Part shown: positions 1-7,337 of the stretch, one piece after another
How positions within the stretch are numbered: the first letter of the stretch is position 1
Layout: each line of letters starts with the position of its first letter
Program-made: the position numbers and the translations under genes
Origin: Candidatus Omnitrophota bacterium
Lineage (GTDB): Bacteria > Omnitrophota > Koll11 > JAHIPI01
DNA: 12,010 nt
Assembly (NCBI GenBank): GCA_028718265.1
Contig: JAQUMG010000034.1
Coordinates: forward strand, 1 to 12,010
Direction of reading: 5' to 3'
Notes under the pieces: generated by a model
The model's input: the letters and a program-made list of their open reading frames with translations, nothing else
Databases searched by the model: none
Told to the model about the DNA's origin: nothing

Positions 1-835
1 TGGCGGCTATGACGGGCTTATCCGGAACATCGCATATTGTAATCTTAGCTTCGCTTTTATTGACAGTAACACCGCTGACCAAAACTTTCTCCATCATCTT
101 GATCTCCCTGCAAATAATAGTGCCTTTTTTATTATTAAAACTTGACCTGACATGCAGCGGTATATTAAATTTGCCTGCAAGTTCGATACTTCTGGGGTGC
201 ATGACCTGCGCACCCAAAGACGCCATCTCAAGCATTTCTTCATAGCTTATCCTGTCGAGTTTTGAGGCATTCTTTACGATCCTGGGATCCGTAGTGTATA
301 TGCCGCCTACGTCAGTGTATATCTCGCACATCTTGGCATGGAGTGCTTTTGCCAGGGCTACCGCTGTCGTGTCGGAACCCCCGCGGCCCAAAGTTGTGAT
401 GTCCTGCTTTTCGGTTATCCCCTGGAATCCGGCGACTATGACGATCTTGTTTTCATTCAGCGCCTTTACTATCCTATCGACATTGACGTCTATTATACGC
501 GCCTTGGTATGCGAGCTATCGGTTATTATGCCGACTTGCGCGCCAGTAAACGATATTGCCTCTTCGCCCAGCTTGTCTATCGCCATGGCCAAAAGCGCTA
601 TCGATATCTGTTCGCCGGTAGACATCAGCATGTCCATCTCGCGTTCGGACGGCGCGGTCGTAATAGAACGGGATAATTCTACAAGTTCATCGGTAGTATC
701 GCCCTGGGCGCTTACCACGACTACCATCTTATATCCCTGGCGCTTATATTTTATTATGCGTTGCGCCACCTTCATCACGCGCCCGGCATTCGCTACGCTT
801 GAACCTCCGTATTTTTGAACGACTATATTACTCAT
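1..835 (-). CDS. lysC: Aspartate kinase, 3'-truncated by the window edge
   Basis: Catalyses ATP-dependent phosphorylation of L-aspartate, the first step toward lysine, threonine and methionine; cytoplasmic. The 278 visible residues contain the N-terminal KYGGSSVA nucleotide/substrate motif (residues 8-15), a GFQG motif (137-140) followed by TTLGRGGSDTTA (147-158), and YTDVGGIYTTDPR (173-185), all hallmarks of the amino-acid-kinase fold. A short linker leads at about residue 249 into the beginning of the ACT regulatory domain (KVLVSGVTVNKSEAKITI). The rest of the ACT region lies beyond base 1. The start is an ATG at 835-833, with AAAGG at 845-841 spaced 5 nt away and overlapping the end of cstA; the gap to cstA is 2 nt, so it is last in the visible operon. 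The length pattern suggests a monofunctional, B. subtilis LysC-type enzyme rather than a fused kinase/homoserine dehydrogenase, because hom is separate. Feedback regulation by lysine and/or threonine through ACT is known for the family but cannot be specified here. Confidence 0.96.
   Translation of the reverse strand, partial: MSNIVVQKYGGSSVANAGRVMKVAQRIIKYKRQGYKMVVVVSAQGDTTDELVELSRSITTAPSEREMDMLMSTGEQISIALLAMAIDKLGEEAISFTGAQVGIITDSSHTKARIIDVNVDRIVKALNENKIVIVAGFQGITEKQDITTLGRGGSDTTAVALAKALHAKMCEIYTDVGGIYTTDPRIVKNASKLDRISYEEMLEMASLGAQVMHPRSIELAGKFNIPLHVRSSFNNKKGTIICREIKMMEKVLVSGVTVNKSEAKITICDVPDKPVIAA
92..109 (-). promoter_or_regulatory. Possible internal ribosome binding site and start within lysC
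   Basis: Inside lysC, in frame, AGGGAG (109-104) lies 6 nt upstream of ATG at 97-95, with a second ATG directly after it. Initiation here would give a product starting MMEKVLVSGV, exactly at the catalytic/ACT boundary. Several bacterial lysC genes (B. subtilis, C. glutamicum) are known to make a regulatory beta subunit from such an internal start. That it is used here is inference. Confidence 0.45.
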
Positions 836-837
836 TT

Positions 838-2451
838 TCACCTTTCAACTGCGATCTTTTTAGCCCGTAACGCGACAACAATTACCTCGCGCACCAGATA
901 CAGAGACAGAAACAAAAGGGCGGCCGCTATGACTACCAACAGATAATCTTTGGTGCGTACATACGTACCAAGACTGTATAACAACGCGGCTACCGTCGTC
1001 AAAAGCATAAAAGCGCCCGGTATGATTACGTAAGAAGATTTCTTCTTTCTGCTCAGAAGCCACACGGCAATAACCAAAAGCGCTAACGCTGCGATAAGCT
1101 GATTTGTGGCCCCGAATACCGGCCATATCTTCTTCCAGTTTCCGCTTAAGCCTAGCCAGCCGCTCAAAACAACGACGATAAACGTCGCGGCAAATCTATT
1201 CTTTATCCCGAATAGTTCGTGTGTCAGGTACCGCCCTATTCTGGTGGCGGTATCAAGTGTTGTCAGTATAAATGCGTTCAGAATAAGTATGGCGATAAAT
1301 CCGCCCATCCCGAAGAGAATCGGTTTTGTGACTGCGCCGTAACCGCCGCCGAACGCGCCGACGGGTCCGGAACCTGTCTGCGACAAATATCCGGCCAGTG
1401 CATCCGGGTTTTTCAATCCCGCGCCGACTACGATAATCGCAAGTACCGCAACCGCGCCTTCGGCAATCATTGCGCCGTAGCCTATTTTCTTCGCGTCCGC
1501 CTGCGTTGAGAGCTGTTTTGAAGTAGTACCGCTCGCTATCAACGAATGAAAGCCTGATATGGCGCCGCAGGCCACCGTAACAAACAGCATAGGCCACATG
1601 GCGTTATCCGCCAAATTCGCCGATGAGTAAACAGGCATAATCATCGGCGGATGCGTGATAAAAACCCCGATGTAACCGGCTATTATACCAAAAAACAGAA
1701 GATACGCGCAGAGACAATCACGCGGCTGCAGAAGCATCTGCACCGGCAATACCGAAGCAGCAAAACAATACGCAAGAAGTACGTACCCCCATAACAATCT
1801 CACGTTTCCTACAGCCGGCAGTATCGGAAATCTCTGCCCCAATATTATCAGCCCCGCCGTCATAGTTAATCCTAAGATCGTAACTAATGAGTGGTTGGCT
1901 TTTACGTTATAAAGTAAGTATCCTACTAACATCGCGACAGCTATTAAACCAAACGTAGGCATCACTATTTTTGGCTCGACTGCGAGCGTATCCGCGCATA
2001 AATATACGAAGACCGCTATTACCAATATAAGAGCAAACCAGACAAAGGATGCAAATAGTATTTTCGCTTTTCGCGATATCAGCGACTCCGCTATGTCGGC
2101 GACTGATCTGCCGTCGTGTTTAATGGATATGGCGAGCGACCCGAAATCGTGCACGCCGCCGATGAATATAGAACCCAGGACCACCCACAGGATAGCCGGC
2201 GCCCATCCCCATATGGAGAGCGCTATTATAGGGCCTATTATCGGCCCTGCGCCCGCTATGCTCGAAAAATGATGGCCGAAAAGTACAAACCAGTTTTTCG
2301 CAGGAACGTAATCCACGCCGTCGTACATCCTGTGCGCCGGAGTAACTTCGTTCTTTTTTATATCAAATAATTTTTCAAGTTTGCTGCCGTAAACTTTATA
2401 CCCGGCAAGGAGCAGTATTAAACTTATAATAGCCAGAAAAAACGAATTCAT
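838..2451 (-). CDS. cstA: CstA-family transporter (carbon starvation protein A), short form
   Basis: Integral inner-membrane protein of 537 residues. CstA-family members are linked to uptake of peptides and, for some, pyruvate; the substrate here is unknown. Family motifs are clear: FGHHFSSIAGAGPIIGPI (58-75), GGVHDF (98-103), LLQPRD (240-245) and SGTTSKQL (307-314). Roughly 14-15 hydrophobic segments span the whole protein, the first at residues 4-22. It is much shorter than E. coli CstA (about 700 residues) and so resembles the short family form lacking the extra C-terminal region. It begins 3 nt after the apgM-like stop. The nearest G-rich stretch (AAAGGGG) is about 14 nt from the ATG, so I see no well-spaced Shine-Dalgarno site and translation is probably coupled to the gene before it. 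Its position between amino-acid biosynthesis genes is odd and raises the possibility that it moves a metabolite related to that pathway. The family assignment is firm; the role is not. Confidence 0.93.
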   Translation of the reverse strand: MNSFFLAIISLILLLAGYKVYGSKLEKLFDIKKNEVTPAHRMYDGVDYVPAKNWFVLFGHHFSSIAGAGPIIGPIIALSIWGWAPAILWVVLGSIFIGGVHDFGSLAISIKHDGRSVADIAESLISRKAKILFASFVWFALILVIAVFVYLCADTLAVEPKIVMPTFGLIAVAMLVGYLLYNVKANHSLVTILGLTMTAGLIILGQRFPILPAVGNVRLLWGYVLLAYCFAASVLPVQMLLQPRDCLCAYLLFFGIIAGYIGVFITHPPMIMPVYSSANLADNAMWPMLFVTVACGAISGFHSLIASGTTSKQLSTQADAKKIGYGAMIAEGAVAVLAIIVVGAGLKNPDALAGYLSQTGSGPVGAFGGGYGAVTKPILFGMGGFIAILILNAFILTTLDTATRIGRYLTHELFGIKNRFAATFIVVVLSGWLGLSGNWKKIWPVFGATNQLIAALALLVIAVWLLSRKKKSSYVIIPGAFMLLTTVAALLYSLGTYVRTKDYLLVVIAAALLFLSLYLVREVIVVALRAKKIAVER

Positions 2452-2454
2452 CGG

Positions 2455-3681
2455 CTAGGACTTGTCCCCTTTCATGAAGTAATCCATTAACTGCCATCCC
2501 GTCTGGAACGAAAACTTGCTGGACCTCGCCGCCGCTTCGCTGAAGATCTCAATGTTGTCGTTTTCTATCCCGGCGCCGTATATGGCAAATGGTATAGGAT
2601 CTGCCGCATGAGTCCCCAGGGATATAGGAGTAGCATGGTCGGGAAGGACCATGATCCTCACATCGCTTCTGTCTTTGAATTTATTGAGTACCGTTCCTAC
2701 GACGAACTTATCAAAGCTCTCGATAGCGGCGATCTTTGCCCTTATATCTTTGTTGTGCCCCGCTTCATCCGGGGCCTCGACGTGGATAAAAACGAAATCC
2801 TTATTTTCCAGGGATGCGACCGCATAATCTGCCTTACCCTGGTAATTCGTATCATAGTAGCCGGTCGCTCCGGGTACTTTTATGGGTTCAAGCCCGATTA
2901 TCTTTCCTATGCCGTTAAGGAGGTCCACTGCTGAAATTATCGAACCCTTTATGCCGTATTTCTCCTCGAAACTGGGCAGGCTGGGCTTAGAGCCCTGGCC
3001 CCAAAGCCATATCATGTTCGCCGGGTTCTCGCTAAGATCAACGCGTACTTTGTTGACATCGTGCTTCATCAGAATATTTTTTGAGTCCTCAATCAATTTT
3101 ATCAGGACCTCGGCACCTCTGCCCTTCGGCAGATTATCTTTTATATTCTGTCCGACCATATCGTGCGGCGGCATGTATCTTATTTTACTGAGATCCGCCT
3201 CTTTTTTTCCGACGCTAAAGTGTTTCCCGTTTTTAATTACTACAAGATGCCGGTAACTTATGCCGCCGTAAAATTTAATGGTGTCTGTCCCTAATTTCTC
3301 ATCGAGCTCATTCATGAGTATATGGGCTTCTTTGGTCGTAATGTGCCCGGCGCTATAATCTTTCAGTATACCCTTGTCTTCCGTTATCAAATTGCAGCGA
3401 AATGCGACATCATTCTCATTGAGCTCTATTCCCATATTAGCGGCCTCGAGCGGACCTCTGCCGGAATAATATTTAACGGGGTCATAACCAAGAATGGCGA
3501 GATTAGCAACGTCGCTTGCAGGCGTCATGCCCTTAGGAATAGTACGCGCCGTTCCGACTTTACCGTTTTTCGCTATAAAAGTCATATTGGGTATCTTTGC
3601 GGCTTCTATGGGGGTCTTGTCGCCCAATTCGGCAAGCGGATAATCGCTCATGCCGTCAGCCACCATTACGATATATTTCAT
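2455..3681 (-). CDS. ApgM-like alkaline-phosphatase-superfamily enzyme; probable alternative homoserine kinase
   Basis: A 408-residue cytoplasmic protein of the archaeal-type, cofactor-independent phosphoglycerate mutase family. The metal/phosphate site of the superfamily is complete: D9 in VADGMSD, S56 in [15 protein letters not shown] as the likely phosphorylated residue, D305 and H309 in APDEAGH, D348-H349 in LPDHATP, and H358 in GTHAADP. One branch of this family is annotated as a proposed homoserine kinase because its genes sit with threonine genes in genomes lacking the GHMP kinase ThrB. Here the gene overlaps thrC by 4 nt (ATGA) and follows hom-thrC, which fits that branch. The start ATG has AAGGAG (3695-3690) 8 nt upstream, inside thrC. 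I infer that it supplies O-phosphohomoserine to ThrC. A glycolytic 2,3-bisphosphoglycerate-independent phosphoglycerate mutase is the alternative; sequence motifs alone do not separate the two. The stop is TAG. Confidence 0.9.
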   Translation of the reverse strand: MKYIVMVADGMSDYPLAELGDKTPIEAAKIPNMTFIAKNGKVGTARTIPKGMTPASDVANLAILGYDPVKYYSGRGPLEAANMGIELNENDVAFRCNLITEDKGILKDYSAGHITTKEAHILMNELDEKLGTDTIKFYGGISYRHLVVIKNGKHFSVGKKEADLSKIRYMPPHDMVGQNIKDNLPKGRGAEVLIKLIEDSKNILMKHDVNKVRVDLSENPANMIWLWGQGSKPSLPSFEEKYGIKGSIISAVDLLNGIGKIIGLEPIKVPGATGYYDTNYQGKADYAVASLENKDFVFIHVEAPDEAGHNKDIRAKIAAIESFDKFVVGTVLNKFKDRSDVRIMVLPDHATPISLGTHAADPIPFAIYGAGIENDNIEIFSEAAARSSKFSFQTGWQLMDYFMKGDKS

Positions 3682-4730
3682 AATCCTATCTCCTTCAATA
3701 CTGCCCCAAGATCATTCTTTGTAACTCTGGGTTTTTCTATACTAGCTATTGCCCTGTCCGGGTCTTTCAGTCCGTGGCCGGTCAATATGCATACTATCTT
3801 TGACCCTTTCGCAAAATATCCTTTGCGTGAATATTTCAGCAGGCCAGCAACGGATGCTGCAGACGCCGGCTCCGCAAAAACGCCTTCTTTGTCCGCCAAT
3901 ATCTTATAAGCATTCAGGATTTCATCGTCGCTGACCATATCTATGGTTCCGCCCGATTCATCCCGTGCAGCTTCGGCCTGTTTCCAGCTGGCCGGGTTGC
4001 CGATCTTTATTGCTGTAGCTATTGTCTCCGGTTTCTTAATGGCGTGGCCCCTCACTATAGGGGCTGCGCCTTCGGCCTGAAATCCTACCATCTTAGGCAG
4101 ACTTTTTATGCTTCCGGCCTTATTATATTCTTTGTATCCTTTCCAGTACGCCGTTATGTTTCCGGCGTTTCCGACAGGAATCACATGATAATCCGGGGCA
4201 CCGCCCAATGCGTCGCATATTTCAAATGCGCCGGTCTTCTGCCCTTCGATCCTGTACGGGTTTACCGAATTCACAAGTGTTATCGGATATTTTCCGGTAA
4301 TCTCTTTGACCAAAGTAAACGCATCGTCAAAATTTCCGTCTATGGCTATAACCTTTGCTCCGTGAATCAGCGCCTGCGCTAATTTCCCGAGAGCAATAGC
4401 GCCTGAGGGAATAATTACTATGCACTTTATACCCGCTCTCGCCGCGTATGCCGCAGCCGATGCGGAAGTGTTGCCGGTAGAAGCGCACATAACCGCCTTT
4501 GATCCTTCTTCGATTGCCTTACTGACCGCTACCGTCATACCGCGGTCCTTGAATGAACCCGTAGGATTAAGGCCCTCGTATTTAAGATATACCTCTATGC
4601 TTTTGCCGGACAACTCGCTTAAATGGCGGGCGTAAATCAAAGGCGTATTTCCTTCGTTCAATGTCACTACCGGAGTTTTGTCGGTTACAGGCAAATATTT
4701 TTTATACTGGCTTATGATCCCTTTATACAT
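3678..4730 (-). CDS. thrC: Threonine synthase
   Basis: PLP-dependent fold-type II enzyme converting O-phospho-L-homoserine to L-threonine plus phosphate; cytoplasmic. With the ATG at 4730-4728 it has 350 residues, the usual length of the shorter (class I, Bacillus/archaeal-like) threonine synthases. The PLP lysine is K61 in [11 protein letters not shown]; upstream is [26 protein letters not shown] (about 83-100) contacts cofactor and substrate, and PVGNAGN (185-191) is the PLP phosphate loop. I chose the ATG over a TTG one codon upstream because GGAG (4742-4739) sits 8 nt before the ATG and the ATG shares its A with the hom TGA stop (TGATG), a classic coupled junction. It sits between hom, which makes its precursor, and the ApgM-like gene that probably phosphorylates that precursor. 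The 4-nt overlap with the next gene supports co-translation. Threonine dehydratase and related enzymes share the fold, but context and motifs favour ThrC. Confidence 0.96.
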   Translation of the reverse strand: MYKGIISQYKKYLPVTDKTPVVTLNEGNTPLIYARHLSELSGKSIEVYLKYEGLNPTGSFKDRGMTVAVSKAIEEGSKAVMCASTGNTSASAAAYAARAGIKCIVIIPSGAIALGKLAQALIHGAKVIAIDGNFDDAFTLVKEITGKYPITLVNSVNPYRIEGQKTGAFEICDALGGAPDYHVIPVGNAGNITAYWKGYKEYNKAGSIKSLPKMVGFQAEGAAPIVRGHAIKKPETIATAIKIGNPASWKQAEAARDESGGTIDMVSDDEILNAYKILADKEGVFAEPASAASVAGLLKYSRKGYFAKGSKIVCILTGHGLKDPDRAIASIEKPRVTKNDLGAVLKEIGL

Positions 4731-6025
4731 CAACTCATCTCCATTCTTACGGCAACGGGTTTTCCGGATATGAATTTAAATTTATCAATCATGGCCAGGG
4801 CTTTTCTCAAATCTGCTTCAGTCGCTTCGTGGGTCATCATTACAATGGGAACGGCACGCCGCTTATTCCTTCCTTTTTGAGTCACATCGGCTATGCTTAT
4901 TCTGAAATCAGCCAGGACGCCGGCAATCGATGCCAGGACGCCGGGTTTATCCACGGCCATGAGCCTTATGTAGTATTTACTTTTTACCATGCCTATCTGC
5001 TTCATCACTTTTATACCGGAATTGAAATCCAATTTAGGAAGTATCATCTCTTTATCCCTTGAAACGTATTCGGCAATGTCCATTATATCCGAAATGACGG
5101 TGCTCGAGGTTGCATTTTCGCCGGCCCCTTCTCCGTACAAAAGACTTTCTCCTATCAGATCCCCTTTTATATAAACCGCGTTCTCGGCGCCTCTTACTCC
5201 GGCCAAAAGATGCCGCGAGGAAAGCAGGGTCGGGTGAACGCGCACATCAAGCTTTCCGCCATCCGCTTTGGCGATAGCAAGAAGTTTAATGGCATATCCC
5301 ATCTCTTTCGCATATTGTATGTCGCATAATTCCACGTTTTCGATGCCTTCTACAAATATATCCTTTAGATCGACATATTTCCCGAATCCCAGCAGCGTTA
5401 AAATTGCAATCTTATGCGCCGAATCCATGCCGCTTATATCAAGGACCGGATTTTTTTCCGCTATACCTAACGCCTGCGCATCTTTAAGTGCACTTTTAAA
5501 GGCTTTCCCCTCTTCTTCCATTTTTGACAATATATAATTGGAGGTGCCGTTTATTATCCCGTAAATCGCCTGTATTTTATTTGCTATGAAATCATCTCCA
5601 AGGCATTTTATGACAGGAATGCCGCCGCCGACGCTCGCTCCGAATTTCACGGTGACGCAGTTCCTTCTGGCGGCTTCGAATATTTCTTTTCCGGAATCGG
5701 CCAGAAGAGCTTTATTGGCGGTAACGACGTGTTTTCCGCCGGCAAGCGCTTTAAGCACAAATTCTTTTGCAGGATGTATCCCTCCGACAAGTTCCACCAC
5801 AATGTCTATCGACGGATCTTTCAGGATCTTTTTAACGTCGCCGGTAAGTTTGGACCCGGGAACCCTGACCGCTCTTTTTCTTTTAAGATCCTTGTCGGCT
5901 ATCCGCACAAGGTTAAGCGATATGCCTTTTTTATTCTTCATAAAAGCGCCTCTGGTCATCAGCGCTTTTGCGACACCGGTTCCGATAGTACCAAAACCTA
6001 TCATCCCTATTTTTACGGTTTTCAT
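4730..6025 (-). CDS. hom: Homoserine dehydrogenase with C-terminal ACT domain
   Basis: Reduces L-aspartate-4-semialdehyde to L-homoserine with NAD(P)H; cytoplasmic. The protein has 431 residues, typical of the monofunctional bacterial enzyme. It opens with the Rossmann motif IGFGTIGTG (9-17), then VVELVGG (76-82) and TANKALLA (102-109, containing the catalytic-region lysine K105). The homoserine-binding segment [10 protein letters not shown] (196-205) carries the conserved D201 and K205. From about residue 350 ([21 protein letters not shown]) there is an ACT domain, which in this family mediates threonine feedback inhibition. The frame is open further upstream, but that extension would read through the tRNA-Pro gene, so I start at ATG 6025-6023 with its AAAGG site and the conserved N-terminal motif. 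It is the first gene of the compact threonine operon and overlaps thrC by 1 nt. Confidence 0.96.
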   Translation of the reverse strand: MKTVKIGMIGFGTIGTGVAKALMTRGAFMKNKKGISLNLVRIADKDLKRKRAVRVPGSKLTGDVKKILKDPSIDIVVELVGGIHPAKEFVLKALAGGKHVVTANKALLADSGKEIFEAARRNCVTVKFGASVGGGIPVIKCLGDDFIANKIQAIYGIINGTSNYILSKMEEEGKAFKSALKDAQALGIAEKNPVLDISGMDSAHKIAILTLLGFGKYVDLKDIFVEGIENVELCDIQYAKEMGYAIKLLAIAKADGGKLDVRVHPTLLSSRHLLAGVRGAENAVYIKGDLIGESLLYGEGAGENATSSTVISDIMDIAEYVSRDKEMILPKLDFNSGIKVMKQIGMVKSKYYIRLMAVDKPGVLASIAGVLADFRISIADVTQKGRNKRRAVPIVMMTHEATEADLRKALAMIDKFKFISGKPVAVRMEMS

Positions 6026-6036
6026 ATTGACCTTTC
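6026..6036 (-). promoter_or_regulatory. Ribosome binding site of hom
   Basis: GAAAGG (6036-6031) lies 5 nt before the hom ATG and only 6 nt beyond the tRNA CCA end. It fixes the hom start and excludes the longer open frame that crosses the tRNA. lysC uses the same AAAGG-N5-ATG arrangement. Confidence 0.75.
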
Positions 6037-6042
6037 GTAATG

Positions 6043-6121
6043 TGGTCGGGGCGACCAGATTCGAACTGGTGACCTCTTGCACCCCAAGCAAGCGCGCTAA
6101 ACCAAACTGCGCTACGCCCCG
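6043..6121 (-). tRNA. tRNA-Pro (anticodon GGG), CCA encoded
   Basis: A complete cloverleaf can be drawn. The acceptor stem CGGGGCG (6121-6115) pairs perfectly with CGCCCCG (6053-6047), followed by discriminator A and an encoded CCA (6045-6043). The D stem is GCGC/GCGC with an 11-nt loop; the anticodon stem is CTTGC/GCAAG around the loop TTGGGGT, giving anticodon GGG with U33 and G37. The variable loop has 5 nt and the T stem ACCAG/CTGGT encloses TTCGAAT. GGG reads proline codons CCC and CCU, and G37 is the usual methylated position in tRNA-Pro. The mature 3' end is 17 nt from the hom ATG. Confidence 0.97.
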
Positions 6122-6131
6122 CCAATGAGTA

Positions 6132-6166
6132 CATAACTTACGCGACCAAAGGAAGCGTAAGTTATG
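6132..6166. repeat. Perfect 12-bp inverted repeat with 11-nt loop
   Basis: CATAACTTACGC (6132-6143) and GCGTAAGTTATG (6155-6166) are exact reverse complements around GACCAAAGGAA. With a two-base bulge the outer GTA/TAC also pair. The octamer GTACTCAT (minus strand) flanks both sides, as direct repeats. It lies 10 nt upstream of the tRNA-Pro 5' end. No T-run follows on either strand, so it is not a standard intrinsic terminator; a REP-like element, protein-binding dyad or processing hairpin are possible. Confidence 0.8.
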
Positions 6167-6178
6167 AGTACGAATTGA

Positions 6179-6213
6179 TTCCGAAAACGCGATGAGCAAG
6201 AGTGTTTTCGGAA
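6179..6213. repeat. Perfect 10-bp inverted repeat after gpsA
   Basis: TTCCGAAAAC (6179-6188) pairs exactly with GTTTTCGGAA (6204-6213), 15 nt apart; two further loop positions can pair (one G-U). It begins 5 nt past the gpsA stop codon in the direction of transcription. It could slow 3' decay of gpsA mRNA or contribute to termination, although no poly-U tract follows it on the minus strand. Together with the next inverted repeat it fills most of the gpsA/tRNA gap. Confidence 0.75.
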
Positions 6214-6218
6214 CTACC

Positions 6219-7217
6219 TCAATACACCTCAGGTTTTGCACTCCTGAGCATCAGATCTCTGACTACATTTTTCGGAGATTTTTCGTTATAAATGATTTCA
6301 TAAACTTCGCTCGTTATCGGCATATCTACATTATATTTCCTCGCAAGTTCATAAGCCGATTTTGTCGTCGTCACCCCTTCTACCACCATCTCCGTCTGGG
6401 CTACGACATCCTTTGCCTTCTTACCCGAACCGAGCATTTCACCGAACCATCTGTTTCTGCTGTAAGGGCTTATACAGGTCGTTACAAGATCGCCTATTCC
6501 GCTTAATCCTGCAAATGTCTCCTGCTTCGCCCCCATAGCTACGCCGAGCCTTGTTATTTCGGCGAGGCCTCTCGTCAGAATCGCAGCTTTCGTATTAGTG
6601 CCGAAACCTAAGCTGTCGGACATCCCGGCCGCAATTGCTATTATATTTTTTAAAGAGCCCCCCAGCTCGACTCCTATTATGTCGGTAGTCGTATAAACTC
6701 TTAATGCGGTGCACATAAGCATATCCTGCGCCTTATTTGCCAGAGTTATGTCCGGAGACGCCGCTACCAAAGTGGTAGGCAGACCCTTCGCTACCTCGAT
6801 GGCTATGCTGGGCCCGGATATGGCAACGACTTTTTTATCTTTACCGAGAACATCACTGACGATCTCGGACATCCGCATTAAGGTATCGTCTTCTATGCCT
6901 TTTGTTACCGAGATATAAATCGCGTCGCTTTTGGCGGCTTTCTTTACCCGTTCCGATATGCTGCGGAAGTATTTCGAAGGTACTGCCAGAATAACAACGT
7001 CCGATTTATCGATAGCCTCATCTAATGATGCCGTTATATTTACATTTTGCGGGATCTTTATGCCTTTCAGGAATTTTACGTTTTCTCTTGTCTTCGCTAC
7101 CGATTCTATATAATCCTTAAAAACTCCCCAAAGCGATACCTCAAGCCCTTTTCCGGAAAGCGCTACCGAAAGTGCCGTTCCCCACCCGCCATCGCCTATT
7201 ATACATATCTTTTTCAT
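6219..7217 (-). CDS. gpsA: Glycerol-3-phosphate dehydrogenase [NAD(P)+]
   Basis: Interconverts dihydroxyacetone phosphate and sn-glycerol 3-phosphate, the backbone for phospholipid synthesis; cytoplasmic. The 332 residues match the usual family length. The dinucleotide-binding motif IGDGGWGTAL is at 7-16. VTKGIE (104-109), SGPSIAIEVAKGLPT (134-148), GVELGGSLKNIIAIAAG (182-198, catalytic-region K190) and the C-terminal-domain signature GLSGIGDLVTTC (237-248) with YSRNRWFGE (252-260) are all present. The ATG start gives the expected N-terminus, MKKICIIGDGG. I see no Shine-Dalgarno sequence before it (ACCAATAT precedes the ATG), in contrast with the threonine operon genes. It is separated by 120 nt from the PKD gene upstream and by 97 nt from the tRNA downstream, so it is probably its own transcription unit or read through from upstream. 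Confidence 0.97.
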   Translation of the reverse strand: MKKICIIGDGGWGTALSVALSGKGLEVSLWGVFKDYIESVAKTRENVKFLKGIKIPQNVNITASLDEAIDKSDVVILAVPSKYFRSISERVKKAAKSDAIYISVTKGIEDDTLMRMSEIVSDVLGKDKKVVAISGPSIAIEVAKGLPTTLVAASPDITLANKAQDMLMCTALRVYTTTDIIGVELGGSLKNIIAIAAGMSDSLGFGTNTKAAILTRGLAEITRLGVAMGAKQETFAGLSGIGDLVTTCISPYSRNRWFGEMLGSGKKAKDVVAQTEMVVEGVTTTKSAYELARKYNVDMPITSEVYEIIYNEKSPKNVVRDLMLRSAKPEVY

Positions 7218-7227
7218 ATATTGGTCT

Positions 7228-7251
7228 AATTATATTGTTGAAGATATAATT
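7228..7251. promoter_or_regulatory. AT-rich 8-bp dyad upstream of gpsA
   Basis: AATTATAT (7228-7235) and ATATAATT (7244-7251) are exact reverse complements around an 8-nt spacer, centred about 22 nt before the gpsA start. It overlaps the proposed -10 element and start point, a natural operator position, but short AT-only dyads also arise by chance. A TATAAT (7234-7229, minus strand) inside it is an alternative -10, without a good -35 partner. Confidence 0.3.
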
Positions 7252-7276
7252 TAGCATATCCGGTAGCTATGGTCAA
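7248..7276 (-). promoter_or_regulatory. Candidate sigma70-type promoter for gpsA
   Basis: On the minus strand TTGACC (7276-7271) is followed after 17 nt by TAAATT (7253-7248), which is preceded by TG-N as an extended -10. The implied start near 7241 would leave a leader of about 24 nt before the gpsA ATG. It is the best-spaced candidate in the 120-nt gap, but the -10 matches consensus at only four of six positions. Confidence 0.4.
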
Positions 7277-7337
7277 CAAGAAACTGGTCTGATAGGAGTA
7301 TAGACAATGCTTTTGGAGGCGGGTCAGCTTGGTTAGT

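Noticed and set aside
294..818. Plus-strand open frame of 174 codons
   Set aside because: It is the antisense shadow of lysC, whose minus-strand frame has unmistakable aspartate kinase motifs. The same applies to the other plus-strand frames across the window.
2449..2457. ApgM-like stop TAG, then CCG, then cstA ATG in the same frame, suggesting amber read-through to a fusion
   Set aside because: Sharing a frame happens by chance in a third of cases, the two proteins have complete family ends, and nothing suggests TAG recoding; the fully sequenced genes nearby end in TGA or TAA.
4731..4733. TTG one codon upstream as the thrC start
   Set aside because: The adjacent ATG overlaps the hom stop as TGATG and has GGAG at 8 nt; the TTG adds only one residue.
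6026..6241. A longer hom reading frame running back to 6241
   Set aside because: The extension translates the tRNA-Pro gene and an inverted repeat and has no family similarity; the ATG at 6025 has a good ribosome binding site and the conserved N-terminus.
7218..7337. Intrinsic terminator for the PKD gene
   Set aside because: I found no stable GC-rich hairpin followed by a T-run on the minus strand in this gap, so no terminator is called.
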